Numbered from the stretch's first letter, positions 8,858-17,310 are shown. The stretch: DNA of 55,661 nucleotides from Actinomycetota bacterium (GCA_018831265.1 JAHJCO010000054.1:1-55661); one strand, 5' to 3'. The notes: generated from the letters alone by a model not told the origin. Made by a program: numbers and translations.

Positions 8858-9256
8858 TCACTCCATCGGGAGGTCGTACTTGTCGCAGTACTTCACGTAT
8901 ATCTGGGAGGCCGGTCCCAGCAGCGGCATCAGCTTCATGACCTTGGGGATGGGACCCTTGGTCCTCACCTGCCTGGTGGCAAGCGCCTTTGCCACGTTCA
9001 GCTTCTTCAACCAGAAGAGGTGGATCACGTCGCCGGACATCGCGAAGGTGACCACCGGCTGCTTGTTGCTCGTATCCTCGTTCCACAGGATCCCGCCCTC
9101 GTCTATGTACAGGAGGAGGTTGGGATCGCTGATCTTGAACAGGGCGCTCATCCCGGTGTCTTTTAGCTTCGTGCCCACCTCGGGGTCCTCCAGCATCTCG
9201 GTCCAGAACTCCCCCAGCACCTGCTGCGCCTGAGCCGCGTCCCTGAAGACCGCCAT
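8858..9256 (-). CDS. SCP2 sterol-carrier domain protein
   Basis: 132 residues, ATG 9256 with AAGGAGGGGG upstream. A stand-alone SCP2-like domain: an N-terminal helix (AAQAQQVLGEFWTEMLEDPEVGTKL), strands (NLLLYIDEGGILWN, KQPVVTFAMSGDVIHLFWLKKL) and a C-terminal helix (IPKVMKLMPLLGPASQIYVKYC). Such domains bind acyl-CoAs or sterol-like lipids and present them to enzymes. As the first gene of the operon, directly behind the TetR operator at 9271-9290, it fits as the soluble carrier of the hydrophobic substrate. No membrane segment is visible. Confidence 0.8.
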   Translation of the reverse strand: MAVFRDAAQAQQVLGEFWTEMLEDPEVGTKLKDTGMSALFKISDPNLLLYIDEGGILWNEDTSNKQPVVTFAMSGDVIHLFWLKKLNVAKALATRQVRTKGPIPKVMKLMPLLGPASQIYVKYCDKYDLPME

Positions 9257-9270
9257 CTCGACCCCCTCCT

Positions 9271-9290
9271 TCTAATTAGCGCTCATTAGA
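9271..9290. promoter_or_regulatory. TetR operator site 1 (in front of the SCP2 operon)
   Basis: A 20-bp inverted repeat, TCTAAT-T-AGCGCT-C-ATTAGA, with only one unpaired position. The inner 16 bp (9273-9288) recur with two changes each at 10202-10217 and 10968-10983. It lies 15 nt before the SCP2 start codon and also contains the TAA stop codon of the short-chain dehydrogenase gene. The neighbouring TetR protein (10254-10874) is the probable ligand-responsive repressor. Confidence 0.75.
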
Positions 9291-10175
9291 CCGACTTGAA
9301 AAAAAACCAGCTGTTGCAAAAGGGTCAGGCACTTTTGCAACACTTGCGTCCCCTTGGGCGGAGAGCGTTCGCCTTACAACGCGATAGGTCATCCGCTGTA
9401 TCCAGTAGACCGACGCCGGGGAGAGCCTCTTCAGGTAGTAGAGGAAGTGGAACAACCAGGTGTGCGTCATGATGCGCCGGTCCTTCTTCACCGCGCTCAC
9501 GATCTTTTTCGCGAGCTTCTCGGGACTTGTGAAGATGAGCGGCTTTATGAGGTCCAGGCCGCGGTCGACCCGCCCCGCGTCGAAACCCTTCTTCCCGCTG
9601 CCAAGGATAGGCGTATCAACGGTGCCCGGGCACACGGTCGTGACTCTAATACCGTGAGGAGCGCACTCCGCGTCCAGCACCTCGGAGTAACCCACCAGGG
9701 CGAACTTGGTGGTCGAGTAGGCCGCCAGCGTGGGCAGGGCGCTCAGGCCCGCCGCGGAGGCCACGTTCACGATGTGCGCGTCGCCCCTGCTCTTCATGCC
9801 GGGCAGGAACGCCGCCACGCAGTTGATGGGGCCCATCAGGTTCACCCCGATGATGCGGTTCCAGTCCTCCGCGGTGGTCTTCTCGATCTCGGCCATGATC
9901 GCTATACCCGCGCAGTTCACCAGCACGTCGGGGCTTGTATTGGAAGCGAGCGCGTCCAGGCTCGACCGGTCGGTGACATCTACTACGTGCCGCTCGGCGG
10001 TGACCCCATAGGCGGCGACCCGTCCGGCGACCTCCTCGAGACCCGCGGCATCGAGGTCGACCAGGACCAGCGGGCATCCCTCGGAAGCGAACTCGAGGGC
10101 CAGGCTCCTGCCTATCCCGCTGGCCGCTCCCGTGATGAGGACCTGCCTGCCGCCGAGGTACTTCAACCGCCGCAC
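9276..10175 (-). CDS. Short-chain dehydrogenase/reductase
   Basis: 299 residues from GTG 10175 (a TTG three codons in is also possible). Classical SDR: GAASGIG at 16-22 for NAD(P), NCAG at 87-90, and the catalytic Ser140, Tyr153, Lys157 (YSTTK). It would oxidise a hydroxyacyl or alcohol intermediate of the nearby pathway. The C-terminal tail is odd: VAKVPDPFATAG is encoded by the GTGCCTGACCC palindrome at 9313-9341, and the frame then runs into operator site 1, where its stop codon lies. The natural protein probably ended near RRTLSAQGDAS before the repeat arrived; the tail should not affect the Rossmann core. Its own promoter carries operator site 2. Confidence 0.88.
   Translation of the reverse strand: MRRLKYLGGRQVLITGAASGIGRSLALEFASEGCPLVLVDLDAAGLEEVAGRVAAYGVTAERHVVDVTDRSSLDALASNTSPDVLVNCAGIAIMAEIEKTTAEDWNRIIGVNLMGPINCVAAFLPGMKSRGDAHIVNVASAAGLSALPTLAAYSTTKFALVGYSEVLDAECAPHGIRVTTVCPGTVDTPILGSGKKGFDAGRVDRGLDLIKPLIFTSPEKLAKKIVSAVKKDRRIMTHTWLFHFLYYLKRLSPASVYWIQRMTYRVVRRTLSAQGDASVAKVPDPFATAGFFSSRSNER
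9313..9341. repeat. Palindrome with GGGTCAGGCAC centre, inside the SDR C-terminus
   Basis: GTTGCAAAAG and CTTTTGCAAC form a 10-bp perfect stem around GGTCAGGCA. The centre is a hybrid of the two centres seen elsewhere in this window (GGGTCAGACCC and GTGCCAGGCAC). It is translated in frame as part of the SDR tail. Confidence 0.8.
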
Positions 10176-10193
10176 CGCCTTTCATCTGCGCCC

Positions 10194-10223
10194 ATTTTAT
10201 TTACTTAGCGCTCGTTATGTCAA
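10194..10223 (-). promoter_or_regulatory. Promoter of the SDR gene with TetR operator site 2 in its spacer
   Basis: On the minus strand TTGACA (10223-10218), an 18-nt spacer and TAAAAT (10199-10194) form a good sigma-70 type promoter 18 nt before the SDR start codon. The spacer holds TACTTAGCGCTCGTTA (plus strand 10202-10217), which differs from operator site 1 at two of 16 positions. A repressor bound here would block RNA polymerase directly. Confidence 0.75.
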
Positions 10224-10253
10224 TACCTAAAAAAAACACCGCAGGGCCCTCTC

Positions 10254-10874
10254 TCAATCGTCCCTCTGCTCTATGCCCTCGAAGACCATCTCCTCGATCT
10301 CCCGCTTGAGCATGGTTATGCTGTCCGGGGAGAAGCTCTCCCTGCCGGTGAGGACGGTCAGCACCTGGCCGACAAAGAAGTAGAAGGTGGTCATCCCGAA
10401 GACGTTGAAGACCAGCGTCGTCACGTCGACGTCCCGAAGCCCGGCCTTCTCCAGCTCGCCGGCGCTCAAGGATTCAATCAGCTCGTCGAACATCGGCACC
10501 AGGACGTTGGCGAGTATCTTCGAATCGGTGACGTTGGCGGGGGGCCCCCACAGCACCTGCTGGGCCAGGAGCCTCGGCAAACGCGGATGTACCGCCCAGA
10601 AATCGATCAGGAGCTCGATCATCAGCTGCAGCTTCCTGCGCGCGTCGGGTTCCTGTCTTATCGGCTTGAGTACCTTCAGCCGTAGCTCCGCGTACCGCTC
10701 GGTCACCAGGGAGTTGAAAATCTCTTCCTTGCTGCGGAAGTGATAGTACAGGGCCGGGGTCTTGATGTTGACACCCTCGGCGATCTCCCGGACGGTGGCG
10801 GCCGAGAAGCCCTTGCGGGCGAAGATCTCCTCGGCGACCTCCAGTATCTGCTGCTGCTTTTTCTCGGCTTTCAC
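10254..10874 (-). CDS. TetR-family transcriptional regulator
   Basis: 206 residues from GTG 10874 (MKAEKKQQQILEVAEEIFARKG); a TTG at 10898 is an alternative start, and neither has an ideal ribosome site. The N-terminal helix-turn-helix is typical of TetR (FSAATVREIAEGVNIKTPALYYHFRSKEEIF). The C-terminal ligand domain is hydrophobic (TTLVFNVFGMTTFYFFVGQVLTVL), which suits a lipid-like or acyl-CoA effector. Three related operators at 9273-9288, 10202-10217 and 10968-10983, the last over its own -10 box, predict autorepression and control of the SDR and SCP2 operons. Effector unknown. Confidence 0.9.
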   Translation of the reverse strand: MKAEKKQQQILEVAEEIFARKGFSAATVREIAEGVNIKTPALYYHFRSKEEIFNSLVTERYAELRLKVLKPIRQEPDARRKLQLMIELLIDFWAVHPRLPRLLAQQVLWGPPANVTDSKILANVLVPMFDELIESLSAGELEKAGLRDVDVTTLVFNVFGMTTFYFFVGQVLTVLTGRESFSPDSITMLKREIEEMVFEGIEQRDD

Positions 10875-10967
10875 GTGTAGCCCGGCCCCCCTCCGCAAAT
10901 GGTCGACCCGGTCAACAGGACACCGGCGTAATCGTCCTGCTACCCCTGATCAAGACCAGGAGAATTC

Positions 10968-11008
10968 TAATTAGCACTAATTATATTTTTGGGAAGGCCG
11001 ACTGTCAA
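10968..11008 (-). promoter_or_regulatory. Consensus promoter of the TetR gene overlapped by operator site 3
   Basis: On the minus strand TTGACA (11008-11003), a 17-nt spacer and TATAAT (10985-10980) are a perfect sigma-70 promoter. The operator copy TAATTAGCACTAATTA (plus strand 10968-10983) covers the -10 box and start site, which predicts autorepression. The predicted start, near 10973, leaves about 100 nt of leader before the GTG. Confidence 0.8.
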
Positions 11009-11073
11009 GCAGATTGCCGCACCCTTTCAGGATAGTATCACGTCACCAGATACGGTCGGGAATCCGGATGGTC

Positions 11074-11195
11074 GTGAGAAATGACCTCAACCATTATTTC
11101 TCACCGAGCGGGAATTGACCTCAACCACTAATTCTCACCCTGCCCACTCGGGAAGATGAGGGCGATGGGAAAACATGGTTGAGGTGAATTCTCAC
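11074..11195. repeat. Three 31-bp palindromic repeats, family B (ACCTCAACC core)
   Basis: Copies lie at 11074-11104, 11108-11138 and, inverted, 11165-11195. The best copy has arms GTGAGAAAT / ATTTCTCAC around ACCTCAACC; the core matches family A except for two bases, while the arms differ in a compensated way. The third copy contains the TGA stop of the beta-propeller gene (11192-11194). With the TetR promoter these fill the 317-bp gap 10875-11191; no gene is seen there. Confidence 0.85.
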
Positions 11196-13126
11196 CTCAA
11201 CCTGACCGTGGATATATCCGCCAGGCCGCCCAGGTCGTTCGCCTTAACCATCGAGGGGGAGACCGTGTAGAGCACGTCGCCGATGTACAGGCTGCGCTGG
11301 ACCGTATCCTCGGAGCCGTAGTACCCGTACCCCTGCTCCAGCTCGGCGGGATCCTCCATATGGGTTATGCGGCCCTTCAGGTAGATACCCCCGTCCAGGC
11401 TGATGTCGTAGACGTAGGCGCCCTGGAAGGTGTACGTCCCGTAGTCGTTGTCCCGTGTCTCGGGCGAGGCCTTCTGCTCCGGCGTGAGCTCGGCCAGCAG
11501 AACGGGCAGCACCAGCAGGTGCCGCTCCAGGTCGAACAGGAAAGCCTTGTGGTCGTAGAGAGCGTAGGAGTCGGTCCCCCTGTCGCCGATCACCACCTTG
11601 TGCATCTCGCGGGGGTTGGCGACGTCGGTCACGTCGAACAGGGCGATCTTGATGCCCTGGTACCAGGCGAAGTTGCCGCCCTCCTCCGGCGCGGCCTCCA
11701 CCGTGTCCTTCCCCACCCCGATGACGTGGTTCTCGTCGTAGGGGTGCAGGTAGTCCGAGTAGCCCGGGATCTTCAGCTCGCCCAGGACCCTGGGCGCTGT
11801 CGGGTCCGTCATATCGAGGACAAACAGGGGGTCCACCTTCTTGAACGTCACCAGGTAGGCCCTCTTGCCCATGAAGCGCGCCGAGTAGATGCGCTCCCCG
11901 GGGGCGAGGCCCTCGAGCTTGCCCGCGACCTTCAACCCGGGGTCCAGTACGTACACGCTGCTGCTGGATTCCGACCCCTCGCGGCTGACGTGCCCGACGG
12001 TCGTAGCGATCCGGAAGAAGCCGTCCGACTCGTCCATAGAGAACTGGTTGAGCACCGTCCCGGGCACCCGGGCCGCGGTCACGAACTTCGCCGAGGGGCC
12101 GTCGAAGCGGAACTTGTAGACCGTGGTCTTGTCGGAGCCGCCCCGGACCTCCGGGATGAAGTCGCCGTAGTACTGCCGGTCGGCGCTGACCACGTAGAGG
12201 TTCTCGGGCGAGGCGTACACACTCTCCGCGTTTCCCGCGATGACCTGCTTCTCCAGCCGGGAGTCCCCGCCGTCCACGTCGAACGACACGATTGACAGGA
12301 AGGAGGTGAACCTCTCCGGGTCCACCGTGTCGATCTCGTCGTACCGGACCGCCGGGGCGAGGTCGCCGGGCTCCTGCCCCCCGCGGGTCACCCTGTAGCG
12401 CGGTATGATGTCCGAGGCCTTCACCTCGGTGTTCTCCTTCCGGTACACCGCGTAGTAGGGGCTGGTGGTAAGCACCACGTGCACGTCCCCGTCTATCATG
12501 CGCGCGGTGTTGTAGGACCCCTCGTACTCGATAGTCCTGACCTCGCGGGGGTCGGTCCTGTCGGAGATGTCGTAGATGCCGACGGCCGTCGCCTCGGAGT
12601 AGGGGACCTCCTTGTCCTCTCTCCCCGGCGCTTCAATCAGGCCGCCGTCGGAGATGACCACGAGCCGGTCGTCCGTTATGAACATTTCCCTCGGGCTGAA
12701 GTTCCCGCCCAGGTCTATCCTGGAGACCACGCGGGCGGACTGGGCCGGGTACGCGTCTATTACAAACACGGTGCCGCCCGAGATCGCGTAGATGTACTTG
12801 CCGTCGTTCTTGACGATGTCGGCCTCGTCGACCCCGGCCACCTGGACGTTGGTGCTGGAGTGGGGTGTTCCCTCCGTCTCAGCGACACCCGCCGAGGGCG
12901 ATACGGCCTTGCTCATCGAATCGAACTCCCCGTCGTACCCGCCGAACATCTCCTTGCGGCCCTTCTCGAAGGCGGCCAGGAACTCGGCCACCGAGTCGAA
13001 CCGGTCGAGATAGGGGCGTGAAGCCCTCCCGGTCGTACCGGAGCCGACCAGCGCGTAGGTACCGAGGCTGATACCGATACCCGCGATGAGGATCCCTATC
13101 ATGATGAGAACAGTTGCCTTTTTCAT
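11192..13126 (-). CDS. Membrane-anchored beta-propeller domain protein
   Basis: 644 residues from ATG 13126 (MKKATVLIMIGILIAGIG), GGAGG 6 nt upstream; a longer frame to 13201 lacks a ribosome site. Residues 4-28 form one hydrophobic segment, a signal anchor or uncleaved signal. The rest has repeated propeller strands (VQVAGVDEADIVKNDGKYIYAI, PREMFITDDRLVVISDGG, IYSARFMGKRAYLVTFKKVDPLF, DYLHPYDENHVIGVGKDT) like the secreted proteins with a C-terminal beta-propeller distantly related to WD-40 repeats. No catalytic residues can be named. It is exported and probably acts at the cell surface; it is transcribed alone and divergent from the histidine kinases. Confidence 0.85.
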   Translation of the reverse strand: MKKATVLIMIGILIAGIGISLGTYALVGSGTTGRASRPYLDRFDSVAEFLAAFEKGRKEMFGGYDGEFDSMSKAVSPSAGVAETEGTPHSSTNVQVAGVDEADIVKNDGKYIYAISGGTVFVIDAYPAQSARVVSRIDLGGNFSPREMFITDDRLVVISDGGLIEAPGREDKEVPYSEATAVGIYDISDRTDPREVRTIEYEGSYNTARMIDGDVHVVLTTSPYYAVYRKENTEVKASDIIPRYRVTRGGQEPGDLAPAVRYDEIDTVDPERFTSFLSIVSFDVDGGDSRLEKQVIAGNAESVYASPENLYVVSADRQYYGDFIPEVRGGSDKTTVYKFRFDGPSAKFVTAARVPGTVLNQFSMDESDGFFRIATTVGHVSREGSESSSSVYVLDPGLKVAGKLEGLAPGERIYSARFMGKRAYLVTFKKVDPLFVLDMTDPTAPRVLGELKIPGYSDYLHPYDENHVIGVGKDTVEAAPEEGGNFAWYQGIKIALFDVTDVANPREMHKVVIGDRGTDSYALYDHKAFLFDLERHLLVLPVLLAELTPEQKASPETRDNDYGTYTFQGAYVYDISLDGGIYLKGRITHMEDPAELEQGYGYYGSEDTVQRSLYIGDVLYTVSPSMVKANDLGGLADISTVRLR

Positions 13127-13548
13127 GTCCCGCCTCCACTGCTCGTTGTCCTGACCTGTTAGACGCCCTCCCCCTCTACGGGTTTCCTCAAGTAGAGGCA
13201 CTTAGTGTTCCATTTCATAAGTGCGGTGACGCACCGAGAGCGCCGGGGCGCCGCTCCCGCAAGGCGCACGACTGACGCGTACGCCTGTCGTACTCGGAAG
13301 GAGTGGAACGCAGCGGGTGTGGATGCAGCGGCGTTCGAATGCCATTGTATTTATGGAATGGAGCACTTAATAACTCAGCCCCGGGAGCCGAGACTAATGG
13401 AGGAAGAGTGCATCTGAGGCTGGGAGGCGGATAGAAGCTGTTCCCCGGTGGGCCGGCGCCGCATGATCGTTGTGCGCGTGGCCTCCGGTCGGCTTCACAT
13501 TGCCGGAACACCCGGCCCGGGCCTTTTCCACAGCAGACCGGAGGTTGG
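13127..13548. other. 422-bp divergent intergenic region
   Basis: Between the beta-propeller gene and the hybrid kinase. It holds the second MITE-like copy (13204-13367) and nothing else recognisable as a gene. The open frames across it derive from the MITE. A GGAGG at 13540-13544 is the ribosome site of the kinase. I see no convincing consensus promoter. Confidence 0.6.
13204..13367 (+). mobile_element. MITE-like element, copy 2 (164 bp)
   Basis: Same length as, and reverse-complement homologous to, 7401-7564. Its ends are AGTGTTCCATTTCATAA and, read from the other side, AGTGCTCCATTCCATAA. Conserved internal blocks include GGCGCCGCT, GACGCGTACGCC, GTCGTACTCGG and GGCGTTCGAATGC. Most differences between the copies are single base changes spread over all codon positions, so it is not a gene. 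No clear target duplication is visible. Confidence 0.75.
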
Positions 13549-15414
13549 ATGACATTGGTGAAGGGACGCCGATCGCTCACGGAGATAGCGCTGGACTCGC
13601 TTGAGGACGTCTTCATAGTCGCGCGCATTCCCGATGGCACCCTTGCGAAGTGGAACCGCGCGCTGGTGATCGAGTCCGGCTACTCGGACGCCGAACTGAC
13701 CGGGATGACCGTCTACGATTTTCTCCAGGAGGGAGAGCTCGATCGAAAGCCCGGGCTCCTCTCCGGCCTGAGGGAGAGCGGACACGGCACCATCGAGGCC
13801 GAGTTCCTCACCAGGGAGGGGAAGAGGATCCCGTACGAGTTCCAGATGACGATCGTCAGGGAAGGGGACCCGGGGGCCCGGCCGGTGCTGGTGGGTATCG
13901 GCAGAGACCTCAGCGAGCGCCTGGGTCACCAGGAGGCGCTTCGTGAATCCGAGGAACGGTTCAGGACGATAGCGGACCTCTCCTTCACCGGGATAGCCCT
14001 GCACGACGGCACGAACCTGGTCTATATGAACGACCGCTTCGTCGAGATAACGGGTTACCCCAGAGAGCACTTCACCGGCGCCGGAGAGATCTTCGAGATC
14101 CTGCTCCCGGAGTACCGCGACGGCTTCGCCAACGCGATGTGGGACCTGCTGCGGGGCAAGCCGATCGAGGTCCCGCCAACCGTGAAGCTGATCTGCCAGG
14201 ACGGGAGCATCTGCGAGGTGATAGCGTCGGTGGAACTCGTGCGCGTCGGAGGCAGCCCCGCGGTGCTGGTGGCCGCCTTCGACCTCACCGACCGCAGGCG
14301 GCTCGAGGCCGAGCTGCTCAAGCAGGCGCAGGAGCTCTCCAGGATGGTATCCGTAGCCGCTCACGAGCTTCGCCATCCGGCGACCATCTTCAAGGGGTAC
14401 GCCGGGCTGCTCCGCACCGCGCTGGAGAAGGACGACGGGGGCCTGGCGGCGCAGGCGCTCCAGAGCATCGACGAGGCCGCGGAGCGGCTTGGCGAGCTGG
14501 TCGACAAGCTGCTGTACGCCTCCGAGGCGGAGCGGGGAGGCATCCGGCTATCGCTGGAGGAGATCGATCCGGGAGCCATGGTGAATACGGCGGTCGAGGA
14601 CGTCCACTCGCGCATCGGGGGGCGCTTCGAGGTCACGCTGCCGGATGCGGTCCGGACGTTCCCGGGAGACCCGGAGAGGCTCGGCAGGGTGCTGCAGGAG
14701 CTGCTCGACAACGCCGTGAAGTTCTCCGAGGGCTCCGGCCCGGTGGACGTGATCGTGGAGCAGGACGCGAACCAGACCGTGTTCAGGGTCCGGGACCGGG
14801 GAAGCGGCATCCCGGAAGGGGACCGGGACCAGGTGTTCGACCGCTTCTACCAGGTGGGCGACGTGCTCCATCACTCGAAGCCCGGCATCGGGCTGGGCCT
14901 GCACTTCGCCAGGGCGATCGTGGATGCGCACGGCGGCTGGATCGAGGCCGCGCCGAGGAAGGGCGGAGGCCTGGAGGTCGGCTTCGGGATACCGGCCGGT
15001 GTCGGTCACGATGAGGGTGCCCACAGGGCCCTGCGCGTCCTCGCCGTCGACGACGACCCGGACATGGTGCAGCTTATCAAGACACAGCTGCGATGCAGGG
15101 GCCACAACCCGGTCGGGGTGTACGGCGGTGCCGAGGCGCTGGAGTTCGTCAGGGGCGAGATACCCGACGTGATCATCCTGGACCTGATGATGCCGGAGGT
15201 GAACGGCTTTCACGTCCTGGAGGCCCTCAAGTCCGGGGAGAAGACCCGCGACATACCGGTAGTGATAGTCACCGCGAAGACGGGTGAGGAGGTCCGCAGA
15301 CAGGTCATGGCCCTGGGCGCCGCCGCCATGCTGGAGAAGCCCTACGCGATGGACGACCTGCTGAAGGCCGTCGAAGCCGGGTCCCGCAAGCCCGGTGCCG
15401 CCACTGGCCCCTGA
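13549..15414 (+). CDS. PAS-PAS hybrid histidine kinase with C-terminal receiver
   Basis: 621 residues, ATG 13549 with GGAGG 4 nt upstream. Two PAS domains (about 10-125 and 135-255), a HisKA domain with His272 in VAAHELRHPATIFKGY, an ATPase domain with N-box Asn388 (LLDNAVKF), G1 DRGSGIP and G2 GIGLGLHF, and a receiver from about 495 with Asp545 (ILDLMMPEVNG) and Lys597 (EKPY). No membrane segment, so it is a cytosolic sensor. The phosphate probably moves from His272 to Asp545 and on to a separate protein; no DNA-binding output is encoded nearby. A membrane kinase gene follows 102 nt downstream. Confidence 0.9.
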   Translation: MTLVKGRRSLTEIALDSLEDVFIVARIPDGTLAKWNRALVIESGYSDAELTGMTVYDFLQEGELDRKPGLLSGLRESGHGTIEAEFLTREGKRIPYEFQMTIVREGDPGARPVLVGIGRDLSERLGHQEALRESEERFRTIADLSFTGIALHDGTNLVYMNDRFVEITGYPREHFTGAGEIFEILLPEYRDGFANAMWDLLRGKPIEVPPTVKLICQDGSICEVIASVELVRVGGSPAVLVAAFDLTDRRRLEAELLKQAQELSRMVSVAAHELRHPATIFKGYAGLLRTALEKDDGGLAAQALQSIDEAAERLGELVDKLLYASEAERGGIRLSLEEIDPGAMVNTAVEDVHSRIGGRFEVTLPDAVRTFPGDPERLGRVLQELLDNAVKFSEGSGPVDVIVEQDANQTVFRVRDRGSGIPEGDRDQVFDRFYQVGDVLHHSKPGIGLGLHFARAIVDAHGGWIEAAPRKGGGLEVGFGIPAGVGHDEGAHRALRVLAVDDDPDMVQLIKTQLRCRGHNPVGVYGGAEALEFVRGEIPDVIILDLMMPEVNGFHVLEALKSGEKTRDIPVVIVTAKTGEEVRRQVMALGAAAMLEKPYAMDDLLKAVEAGSRKPGAATGP

Positions 15415-15456
15415 GAGGCTGCCGCTCGGGTTTGTCCGCCGCCCGACCGTATTGTC

Positions 15457-15462
15457 TATAAT
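15457..15462 (+). promoter_or_regulatory. Possible -10 box for the membrane histidine kinase
   Basis: TATAAT in the 102-bp gap between the two kinase genes, 54 nt before the GTG at 15517. No good -35 box is seen at the right distance (TTTGTC lies 20 nt upstream), so this is tentative. Confidence 0.4.
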
Positions 15463-15516
15463 TAGATCACTTACGGGGAATCCACCTGGGGCAGCGATCG
15501 AACGGGGCGGCCGTCC

Positions 15517-17310
15517 GTGGACTTCGCGACCATCAACTGCGTCATAGCCATCGTCGTCAACCTCGCGGTCGGTGTGTTCGTGCTGCTGCGTGCCCCCAGG
15601 GAGACCGTCAACCGGATGCTCGCCCTCCTTACCCTGGCACTCGTGCTCACCGCCGCAGGAGAGCTGGTGATGAGACTGGCGGACACCGGGCGCGTAATCC
15701 TGCTGGGGGCGCGGGTGGGAGCCATCGGCTGGTTGTTCCTGGGCGCGCTGGGGCTCCATTTCATGCTGGCGTTCACCTGGCACAAGGCCCTGCTGCGCAA
15801 GTGGTGGATCTACCCGCTCATGTACGCACCGAGCCTGGCGGCGGTCGTCATCGCCTGGACCACCGGGTTGATCTACGAGGGTTTCCGCGACGCGGGCCAG
15901 GGGTTCGTGGAGGTGGAGGGCGCGCTGCGCTACCCCGCCGTCATCGTCGTATTCGTCCCGTTCGTGCTCGGTCTCTACTTCGTGTGGCGGTTCCGGCGCT
16001 CGGCCCCCACCTGGGACGACCGGCAGGACGCCCTGGTGATACTCATTGCAGGCCTCGCCATGTTGATCCTCTCGTTCATCACCGACGCGCTGCTGATATT
16101 CGTCAACAAGGAGAACCCCCCCGTAAACATCCTCACCTTCAGCACGCTGATGTCGCTGGCTCTGGCGTACGCCGTGACAAGACACGGCTTCCTCGGCTCC
16201 TCCACCTCGGTCATGGGCAGGACGCTGGTGCGTATCATGATGGACCCGCTGCTGGTGCTGGACGCTCGTGGGGCCATCAAGAGGTCGAACCCGGCCATGA
16301 AGGAGATGACCGGGTTCAGCCAGAAACAGCTCGAGTCCATGACAGCGCAGGACGTGCTACGCCCCGACGGCGAGACCGTGGTCGATATCGCCGCCGGGAC
16401 TCCTTCCCGGTGGAGCGGGGTATGCCTTACGTCGCTGGAAGAGGAGATCCCCGTCATCGTCAACACGGGGGCGCTCAAGAGCGGGTCGGGCCGCAGGCTG
16501 GGGTCGGTGGTGGTCGTCCACGATATAAGGGCCACCATGGAGCGTCTTCTCGCCGAGGAGAACGCCAGGGTCGCGCTGGTGCGCGTCGACGCCGAGCGCA
16601 GGCACGCCGAGACCCTTCAGGACATGATCGACGTTGCGTGCCACGAGCTGCGGACCCCCGCCGCCGTCTTCAAAGGGTACTCAGCGCTGCTGTCGTATGG
16701 GGGACTCGACGAGGAGACGAGACAGGCGGCCCTCGAGTCGCTCGACTCGGCGGCCGACCGCGTGACCAGGCTGGCCGACTCGCTGCTCGAGACCTCTATC
16801 ATCTCCAGCGGCCGGCTGCGGCTGACCCTGAAGGAGGTCGTGCCGTCCGAGGTCGTCGGCGACAGCGTGCGCTTGATCGAGAAGCAGTTCGCCGGGCACC
16901 GGTTCGCTATCGAGGGCGGGGCCGACCGGCCGCTGCGCGCCGATCCGGACATGCTCGAGTGGGTCCTGATAGTGCTTCTCGAGAACGCGGCGAAGTTCTC
17001 GCCGGAGGGGAGCGAGGTACGCACCTGGTGGGAGGGCGACGGCGAGCAGACATTCTTCCACGTCTGCGACCGGGGGGAGGGGATCCCGGAGGAGCACAGG
17101 GAGGCGGTGTTCGATCGCTTCTACCAGGTCGAGGACCCGCTCCACCACTCGCATCCGGGGCTGGGCCTGGGGCTGTTCATCGCGAAGCGCATCGTGGAGG
17201 CGCACGGTGGCGAGATAGCGGTGCGGGATTGTCCCGGGGGCGGGTCGGATTTCTACTTCTCGATCCCCGGGGGCGCAGGTGAGGATGAGAATGCGGACGG
17301 AGGGCTTTGA
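15517..17310 (+). CDS. Membrane histidine kinase (7TM sensor, PAS, HisKA, ATPase)
   Basis: 597 residues from GTG 15517. About seven hydrophobic segments fill residues 5-225 (for example CVIAIVVNLAVGVFVLL and DALVILIAGLAMLILSF), resembling the N-terminal 7TM module of bacterial kinases. A PAS domain follows (about 235-345, SNPAMKEMTGFSQKQLE), then HisKA with His376 (DVACHELRTPAAVFKGY) and an ATPase domain with ENAAKFSPEG, DRGEGIP and GLGLGLFIAKRIVEAHGG. The kinase half is clearly related to the upstream hybrid kinase (shared FDRFYQV...HHS.PG.GLGL), pointing to duplication. Its stop overlaps the TTG start of the next gene. Partner response regulator unknown. Confidence 0.9.
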   Translation: MDFATINCVIAIVVNLAVGVFVLLRAPRETVNRMLALLTLALVLTAAGELVMRLADTGRVILLGARVGAIGWLFLGALGLHFMLAFTWHKALLRKWWIYPLMYAPSLAAVVIAWTTGLIYEGFRDAGQGFVEVEGALRYPAVIVVFVPFVLGLYFVWRFRRSAPTWDDRQDALVILIAGLAMLILSFITDALLIFVNKENPPVNILTFSTLMSLALAYAVTRHGFLGSSTSVMGRTLVRIMMDPLLVLDARGAIKRSNPAMKEMTGFSQKQLESMTAQDVLRPDGETVVDIAAGTPSRWSGVCLTSLEEEIPVIVNTGALKSGSGRRLGSVVVVHDIRATMERLLAEENARVALVRVDAERRHAETLQDMIDVACHELRTPAAVFKGYSALLSYGGLDEETRQAALESLDSAADRVTRLADSLLETSIISSGRLRLTLKEVVPSEVVGDSVRLIEKQFAGHRFAIEGGADRPLRADPDMLEWVLIVLLENAAKFSPEGSEVRTWWEGDGEQTFFHVCDRGEGIPEEHREAVFDRFYQVEDPLHHSHPGLGLGLFIAKRIVEAHGGEIAVRDCPGGGSDFYFSIPGGAGEDENADGGL

